A stretch of DNA of 64,000 nt from Gilliamella sp. B3022 (GTDB taxonomy: Bacteria > Pseudomonadota > Gammaproteobacteria > Enterobacterales > Orbaceae), in NCBI RefSeq assembly GCF_028751545.1, contig NZ_CP071867.1, positions 2,535,313 to 2,599,312 of the forward strand. Reading direction: 5' to 3'. Positions 59,626 through 64,000 of this stretch are shown here, one piece after another. A model generated the notes under the pieces. It worked only from the letters and a program-made list of their open reading frames with translations. It did not search any database and was not told the origin of the DNA. Positions within the stretch are counted from its first letter, which is position 1. The number at the start of each line of letters is the position of its first letter. Position numbers and translations under genes: made by a program.

Positions 59626-60477
59626 TTAATCATGTTGATAAATCAAATTATCAATTAATCGTGTATTACCAATATAAACTGCTAAAGCACATAAACTGTC
59701 TTGAGCAAGTAAATCAATCGATTTCAGGGTAGCGAGATCGACAAACTCAATATAATCAACTTTTGCCAAAGGTTGTTTACTTATTAGCTCTCGCATTGCT
59801 TGGATAAGGAGGCTAACGGATTTTTCACCTTGGTCAATCATCGCTTGTGCACATTCAATTGCTTGGTAAAGGCAAATCGCCGCTGCTCGTTCACTTTCAG
59901 ACAAATAACTATTACGAGAACTTTTAGCCAGTCCATCAGATTCACGAACAATAGGACAGCCGATGATTTCAATATTAAAATTCAGATCCATTACCATACG
60001 TTTAATTACAGCTAATTGTTGTGCATCTTTTTGTCCGAAATAGGCACGATCCGGTTGAACAATATTGAATAATTTGGTTACAACTGTGCAAACCCCTTTA
60101 AAATGTCCTGGGCGTTTTTTACCACATAAAGATTCCGTCAATCCATTTACATCAACATAACTATCAAAATTAGGGGAATACATTTCACTGACGTCTGGGC
60201 AAAAAATTAGATCAACGCCCATCTGTTCACAGGCAATTTTATCTCGGTCTAAATCGCGTGGATAACTGGCAAGATCCTCTGAAGGTCCAAATTGAATAGG
60301 ATTGACAAAAATCGTCACAATCACTTTTTGATTATGCTGTTTAGCTGCTTGCATTAAGCTTTGATGACCTTCATGCAAAAATCCCATTGTCGGCACCAAC
60401 CCTATGCTATTCCCAGACTGTCGCCAAGTGTTAACTTGCTTACGAACCTCATTAATCGTTGTTACAACTTTCATCAT
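59626..60477 (-). CDS. panC: PanC, pantothenate synthetase
   Basis: A 283-residue enzyme that joins pantoate and beta-alanine using ATP, the last step to pantothenate. The HIGH-like motif is HEGH (35-38) in PTMGFLHEGHQSL. FVNPIQFGPSEDL, YFGQKDAQQLAVI and SSRNSYLS are the other active-site blocks. Two ATGs stand in tandem after AAGGAT; the ribosome site lies in the last codons of panB, one base apart from it, so the genes are coupled. No panD (beta-alanine source) is in the window. Confidence 0.96.
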   Translation of the reverse strand: MMKVVTTINEVRKQVNTWRQSGNSIGLVPTMGFLHEGHQSLMQAAKQHNQKVIVTIFVNPIQFGPSEDLASYPRDLDRDKIACEQMGVDLIFCPDVSEMYSPNFDSYVDVNGLTESLCGKKRPGHFKGVCTVVTKLFNIVQPDRAYFGQKDAQQLAVIKRMVMDLNFNIEIIGCPIVRESDGLAKSSRNSYLSESERAAAICLYQAIECAQAMIDQGEKSVSLLIQAMRELISKQPLAKVDYIEFVDLATLKSIDLLAQDSLCALAVYIGNTRLIDNLIYQHD

Positions 60478-60478
60478 T

Positions 60479-61333
60479 TTATCCTTTTTTGCTATTCAAA
60501 AATTCACTTTTCAAATTTTGCATAATTTCATCATCAATCGCAAACTCATGAATCGATGCAGGGTATTGTTGTTGTTTTACTTCTTGGCAATACTCACCAA
60601 ATGCCTTCTTCATTTGTTCACCTACCGGTGCAAAGGTTTTAACAAATTTTGAAGATACGCCATCATACATTGACAACATATCTTGATAAACTAACACTTG
60701 TCCATCACATCCGACTCCCGCGCCAATACCAATGGTTGGAATATTGACAAGCTCTGTGATGAACTTAGCCAACTCAGCAGGGACACATTCTAACAAAAGT
60801 GCAGAAGCACCAGCTTGTTCAACAGCTAAAGCATCGAGCACAATATTTTTAGCGTCTTGATAATCTTTACCTTGAACTTTATAACCGCCTAAAGCTAAAA
60901 CGGATTGCGGCATTAAACCGATATGAGCAATAACAGGAATAGAAGCTTGAGCAATCCGTTTGATATGATCACAAAACGCTTGCCCTCCTTCAAGTTTTAT
61001 GGCTTGCGCTTGACCTTCTTTAATTAATCTCCCTGCATTATAAACAGCATCATAGGCGGAGGTATGATAAGACATGAAGGGTAAGTCCGTAACAACCAAA
61101 GCCGTTTTAGCCGCTTTTGCCACCGCTTTTGAATGATGAATCATATCTTCCATGGTAACAGATACTGTACTTTCATAGCCCAGCATAACCATCCCTAAAG
61201 AGTCACCTACAAGTAAACAATCGACTCCACTTTCATCCATAAGTTTGGCCGTTGTGTAATCATATGCTGTTAGCATGGTAATTTTTTGTTGATTTTCTTT
61301 ACGTTTTTGTAAGGTTATAATAGTATTTTTCAC
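60479..61333 (-). CDS. panB: PanB, 3-methyl-2-oxobutanoate hydroxymethyltransferase
   Basis: A 284-residue TIM-barrel enzyme that makes ketopantoate from 2-oxoisovalerate and methylene-THF. Blocks: ITMLTAYDYTTAKLMDESGVD, LLVGDSLGMVMLGYEST (with the metal-binding aspartate), AIKLEGGQAF, IPVIAHIGLMPQS, and IPTIGIGAGVGCDGQVLVYQD. It is about 20 residues longer than E. coli PanB (264), from a looser C-terminal tail. The start overlaps the upstream PanG-like gene as ATGA (61330-61333). Confidence 0.96.
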   Translation of the reverse strand: MKNTIITLQKRKENQQKITMLTAYDYTTAKLMDESGVDCLLVGDSLGMVMLGYESTVSVTMEDMIHHSKAVAKAAKTALVVTDLPFMSYHTSAYDAVYNAGRLIKEGQAQAIKLEGGQAFCDHIKRIAQASIPVIAHIGLMPQSVLALGGYKVQGKDYQDAKNIVLDALAVEQAGASALLLECVPAELAKFITELVNIPTIGIGAGVGCDGQVLVYQDMLSMYDGVSSKFVKTFAPVGEQMKKAFGEYCQEVKQQQYPASIHEFAIDDEIMQNLKSEFLNSKKG

Positions 61334-62172
61334 GAAAACAGCTCCAATTCTAGTTGTCGATAATCTTTATTAGGATGTTTTTTTCGACTGATATTAAGTA
61401 AAATGATTGATAATTGTTTATAAATCGGTCTTAATTCATCTGGCATGACCATGATATGTTGTTTAATAGTATTAATATCACCACGTTCAATCGGTCCAGT
61501 TAAAGCATTAATTACCCCTTTTTTGCAAGTACTCTTTGCATTACCCAAAAATAATGGATGCCATGCTTGTTCACTAAATTCACTATTGAGCTCACATTGA
61601 TTCAGTAATTCTATTCCTATTTGTACTAAAGCAATGACTTGGTTGCTGAGCATGACACAGGCTGCATGATAAAGAGGTTTTTTACTGGCAGAAAGGATTG
61701 CCAAAGGATTTTTCAACGGTGTAAACAAAGCTTGTAATTGCGGAATGATACGGGGATTGGCTTCCAGTGTAAAAGAGACACCCGGCATTGCAGAGTAACA
61801 GCCAAATCTATCATAGATAGCATATAAGGGGTGTAATGAAAAAGCAAAGGGATGAACAGTTTTATTTTGACTAAAGAGATGGGATGTGAGTAAACCGCTA
61901 CAATGACCAATCCATTTATTCGCTATAGGTAACTGACAAAGCTCTTGCCATACACACAATATTTGACCATCAGATACAGTAACAAATAAGCAATCACAAT
62001 CTTTAACTAAATCACTTATCGATAAATAAGCCTTACTTTGCGTGAAATCACCAGCTTTTTTTGCATCTTCATAAGATCGACTATAAAAACCAGCAAGATT
62101 AAAACCACATAATGAAAAGTACTTCGCTAAAGTACAACCAACTTTACCCGCACCTATAAAACCGATAATCAT
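61330..62172 (-). CDS. Rossmann-like DUF2520 protein, probable ketopantoate reductase (PanG-like)
   Basis: A 280-residue protein. The N-terminal Rossmann fold has GAGKVG (7-12) and continues with FNLAGFYSRS. The C-terminal helical DUF2520 domain has HPLYAIYDRFG, LYHAACVMLSNQVIALVQIG and NALTGPIERGD. It resembles F420/NADP-dependent oxidoreductases. It is first in a coupled operon with panB and panC, exactly where a ketopantoate reductase is needed. Francisella PanG, which replaces PanE, is as I recall of this kind. So I infer conversion of ketopantoate to pantoate with NADPH. Fold and context support this; the activity is not proven. Confidence 0.75.
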   Translation of the reverse strand: MIIGFIGAGKVGCTLAKYFSLCGFNLAGFYSRSYEDAKKAGDFTQSKAYLSISDLVKDCDCLFVTVSDGQILCVWQELCQLPIANKWIGHCSGLLTSHLFSQNKTVHPFAFSLHPLYAIYDRFGCYSAMPGVSFTLEANPRIIPQLQALFTPLKNPLAILSASKKPLYHAACVMLSNQVIALVQIGIELLNQCELNSEFSEQAWHPLFLGNAKSTCKKGVINALTGPIERGDINTIKQHIMVMPDELRPIYKQLSIILLNISRKKHPNKDYRQLELELFS

Positions 62173-62435
62173 TATTATTCTATCTTTTTAAAAAAGATTG
62201 CATTATAGCCTAATCAGATTGATTTTCAATCCGATTAATTTTAATAAAATTAATGAGATTTAAACTTTAAAGGTGATTATGATTTTGTTGAGATGAAATA
62301 AAACTCACTTTTTTAAATGGCTCTTGATCTTTTTATTGGCTTCAATAAAGAATAACGTTATGTCGCCAATAAAACGATTTTATAAGCTTACTCTCATCGA
62401 ACCAGCATGGACCATCACCCTTTCAAGTTAACCAA
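62173..62435. other. short gene-free gap between holC and the pan operon
   Basis: About 260 bp, AT-rich, with the presumed promoter of the PanG-like/panB/panC operon. No reading frame was recognised. Confidence 0.45.
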
Positions 62436-62477
62436 TTTTATACCATCGCCTTTAGATTTAAAGGCAATGGTATAAAA
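62436..62477 (-). terminator. long hairpin directly after holC
   Basis: A 19-bp stem with a single C/A mismatch (arms 62436-62454 and 62459-62477) and a 4-nt loop. It abuts the holC stop codon. There is no strong T-run, so termination is not certain; it may instead protect the mRNA end. Confidence 0.6.
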
Positions 62478-62933
62478 TCACTTGCAAGTAACAGGTATCG
62501 TTTTTAAATTGAATCCAGCTTCTTTATAAAATTTATACCTTATTCTTGCCAAATCCTTCAACTTTTCGTTTACTGGTACAAAATCCACAATATCAGAATA
62601 CACAGCAGCAAATTCAGGAAACTGTTCTTGTAAATTAATCAATATATGTCGATGACCATTACTGCGTTTTTGCGGCCAACAAATCTCGACAGGAGACCCC
62701 CCTTTCAATCCTTCACCAGCTAAGTTATGTGGTACAAAATGATCAGTATCAAGTTGCCAAAGGTATTCATCTATACGTTCAGCCTGTTGCTGATCTTGGC
62801 AAGCAACTAAGATTCTTTTGTTAGCTTGCCAGATTTCAGCAATTTTTTCACAAGCGAGTTTCTCATGAAACAAAACACCCGATTCACTTGCCGGTTTTTG
62901 GTTCTCTAAAAGATAAAAAATCACTTTTTTCAT
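62478..62933 (-). CDS. holC: HolC, DNA polymerase III chi subunit
   Basis: A 151-residue protein of the chi family (E. coli 147). It has KKVIFYLLENQKPA at the start, HEKLACEKIAEIWQANKRILVACQDQQQAERIDEYLW, then PHNLAGEGLKGGSPVEICWP. Chi links the clamp loader to SSB at the replication fork. It follows pepA by 17 bases, keeping the E. coli pepA-holC order. Confidence 0.93.
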   Translation of the reverse strand: MKKVIFYLLENQKPASESGVLFHEKLACEKIAEIWQANKRILVACQDQQQAERIDEYLWQLDTDHFVPHNLAGEGLKGGSPVEICWPQKRSNGHRHILINLQEQFPEFAAVYSDIVDFVPVNEKLKDLARIRYKFYKEAGFNLKTIPVTCK

Positions 62934-62950
62934 AAAAATGAAAGATCAGT

Positions 62951-64000
62951 CTATTGCGTTAATAAATATTCAATTAACATTGCTACCGGACGACCTGTTG
63001 CACCTTTTTTTGCACCTGATTGCCAAGCGGTACCTGCGATGTCTAAATGAGCCCAATGATATTTTTCGGTAAAGCGTGATAAGAAACAAGCTGCAGTAAT
63101 CGTTCCGCCATCACGACCTCCGGCATTGACAATGTCTGCACAAGTTGAGTTAATCTGCTCTTGAAAATTATTATCAATCGGTAATTCCCATGCTTTATCA
63201 CCAGCTTTATTGGATGCTAAAACTAATTGGTTAACTAAATTTTTGTTATTACCCATAACCCCAGTATAGTGGTGACCTAATGCAACAATGCAAGCACCGG
63301 TTAAGGTCGCGATATCAATAACAGTTTTTGGATTATAACGTTCAACATAGGTTAAAGCATCACATAATACTAAACGCCCTTCAGCATCAGTGTTAATGAT
63401 TTCGACCGTAGTTCCAGACATGGTTGTTAGAATATCACCTGGTCGATAACTGTTGCCATCAGGCATGTTTTCACAACCTGCCATTACCCCTACAACATTA
63501 ACTGGAAGTTTTAGCTCAGCAACGGCCTGCATAACACCAAAAACGGTCGCAGCTCCACACATATCATACTTCATCTCGTCCATACCTGCAGAAGGTTTAA
63601 TTGAAATCCCGCCAGAATCAAATGTTAATCCTTTACCCACAAGCACATAAGGCTGAGCTTTTTTATCTTTAGCGCCATGATATTCAATGACAGTCATTAT
63701 CGATTCATTTGCAGAACCACGACCTACAGCTAAATACGCATTCATGTTTAATTTAGCTAACTCTTTCTCACCTAAGCATGAAACTTTTAAAGATGAGTGC
63801 TTTTTGCCTAATTGCTTGGCCTGATCAGCTAGATATTGAGCATTGCAAATATTTGATGGCATATTGGCTATCGTTTTTGTGGTACTAATAGCATTAGCAA
63901 TAATTTGTCCTTGTAATAAACCGTTTGTTAAAGATTCATTTTGCTTTTTATCATTGCATATTAACGTAATTTTATCCAAACTTGGAATCGGTGATTTCTT
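62951..64000 (-). CDS. pepA: PepA, leucyl aminopeptidase (5' end beyond window)
   Basis: About 350 C-terminal residues of an M17 aminopeptidase (E. coli PepA has 503). The frame is open to the right edge, so the start lies outside; a TTG at 63979 is not the true start. Metal and active-site residues appear in [36 protein letters not shown] and the M17 signature [10 protein letters not shown]. It removes N-terminal residues from peptides as a hexamer. E. coli PepA also binds DNA for Xer recombination and carAB control; that needs the missing N-terminal part. Confidence 0.95.
   Translation of the reverse strand, partial: KKSPIPSLDKITLICNDKKQNESLTNGLLQGQIIANAISTTKTIANMPSNICNAQYLADQAKQLGKKHSSLKVSCLGEKELAKLNMNAYLAVGRGSANESIMTVIEYHGAKDKKAQPYVLVGKGLTFDSGGISIKPSAGMDEMKYDMCGAATVFGVMQAVAELKLPVNVVGVMAGCENMPDGNSYRPGDILTTMSGTTVEIINTDAEGRLVLCDALTYVERYNPKTVIDIATLTGACIVALGHHYTGVMGNNKNLVNQLVLASNKAGDKAWELPIDNNFQEQINSTCADIVNAGGRDGGTITAACFLSRFTEKYHWAHLDIAGTAWQSGAKKGATGRPVAMLIEYLLTQ

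Noticed and set aside
1-64000. CRISPR array, prophage or intact insertion sequence
   Set aside because: No regularly spaced repeats, phage structural genes or complete transposase were seen on either strand.

Overview
The window looks like chromosome of an AT-rich gammaproteobacterium. Many genes have close E. coli counterparts (uvrA, valS, recR, ybiT, ybhA, truC, yaaA, yccJ, rbbA, argE, kdgK, emrE, ompW), but intergenic DNA is long, very AT-rich and full of decayed fragments. The gene mix, a mannose-family PTS and the codon bias fit an Orbaceae gut symbiont such as Gilliamella. That assignment is inference from gene style; no rRNA is present to test it.

Layout. 0.5-5 kb: an AEC permease, an SOS-controlled umuDC pair and an AraC regulator. 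6.3-11.3 kb: a yhiI-rbbA-yhhJ export/ribosome-ATPase operon on the minus strand. 11.5-22.8 kb: housekeeping genes (argE, yccJ-rnz, yaaA, two permeases, ybiT, yggL, rhlE, a MATE exporter). 22.9-34.1 kb: a minus-strand accessory stretch. It starts with a HEPN-like gene broken at a pentanucleotide repeat and continues with six genes whose products are all exported: a Fur-box TonB receptor, a SnoaL-like protein, a GH36-like glycosidase, two secreted EEP-fold phosphodiesterases and an orphan MetQ-like lipoprotein. 34.4-36.5 kb: a YajO-like reductase facing a LysR regulator. 37.3 kb: tRNA-Cys. 37.6-42.4 kb: an RpiR regulator followed by a complete mannose-family PTS (IIA, IIB, IIC, IID) and a tyrosine phosphatase. 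42.5-53.9 kb: ydiJ, truC, ybhA, recR, plsY, uvrA (with an SOS box), and kdgK with a YhcH-family sugar isomerase. 54.9-64 kb: emrE, tRNA-Lys(CTT), ompW, valS, a pantothenate operon (PanG-like reductase, panB, panC), holC, and pepA running off the right edge.

The genes group functionally. umuDC and uvrA share LexA-type operators. The PTS, KDG kinase, YhcH protein and glycosidase point to carbohydrate scavenging. The pantothenate genes sit between holC and valS, which in E. coli follow pepA directly. No intact insertion sequence, prophage or CRISPR array was seen. Several intergenic regions hold frameshifted remnants of lost genes, and many genes end in clear hairpin terminators.
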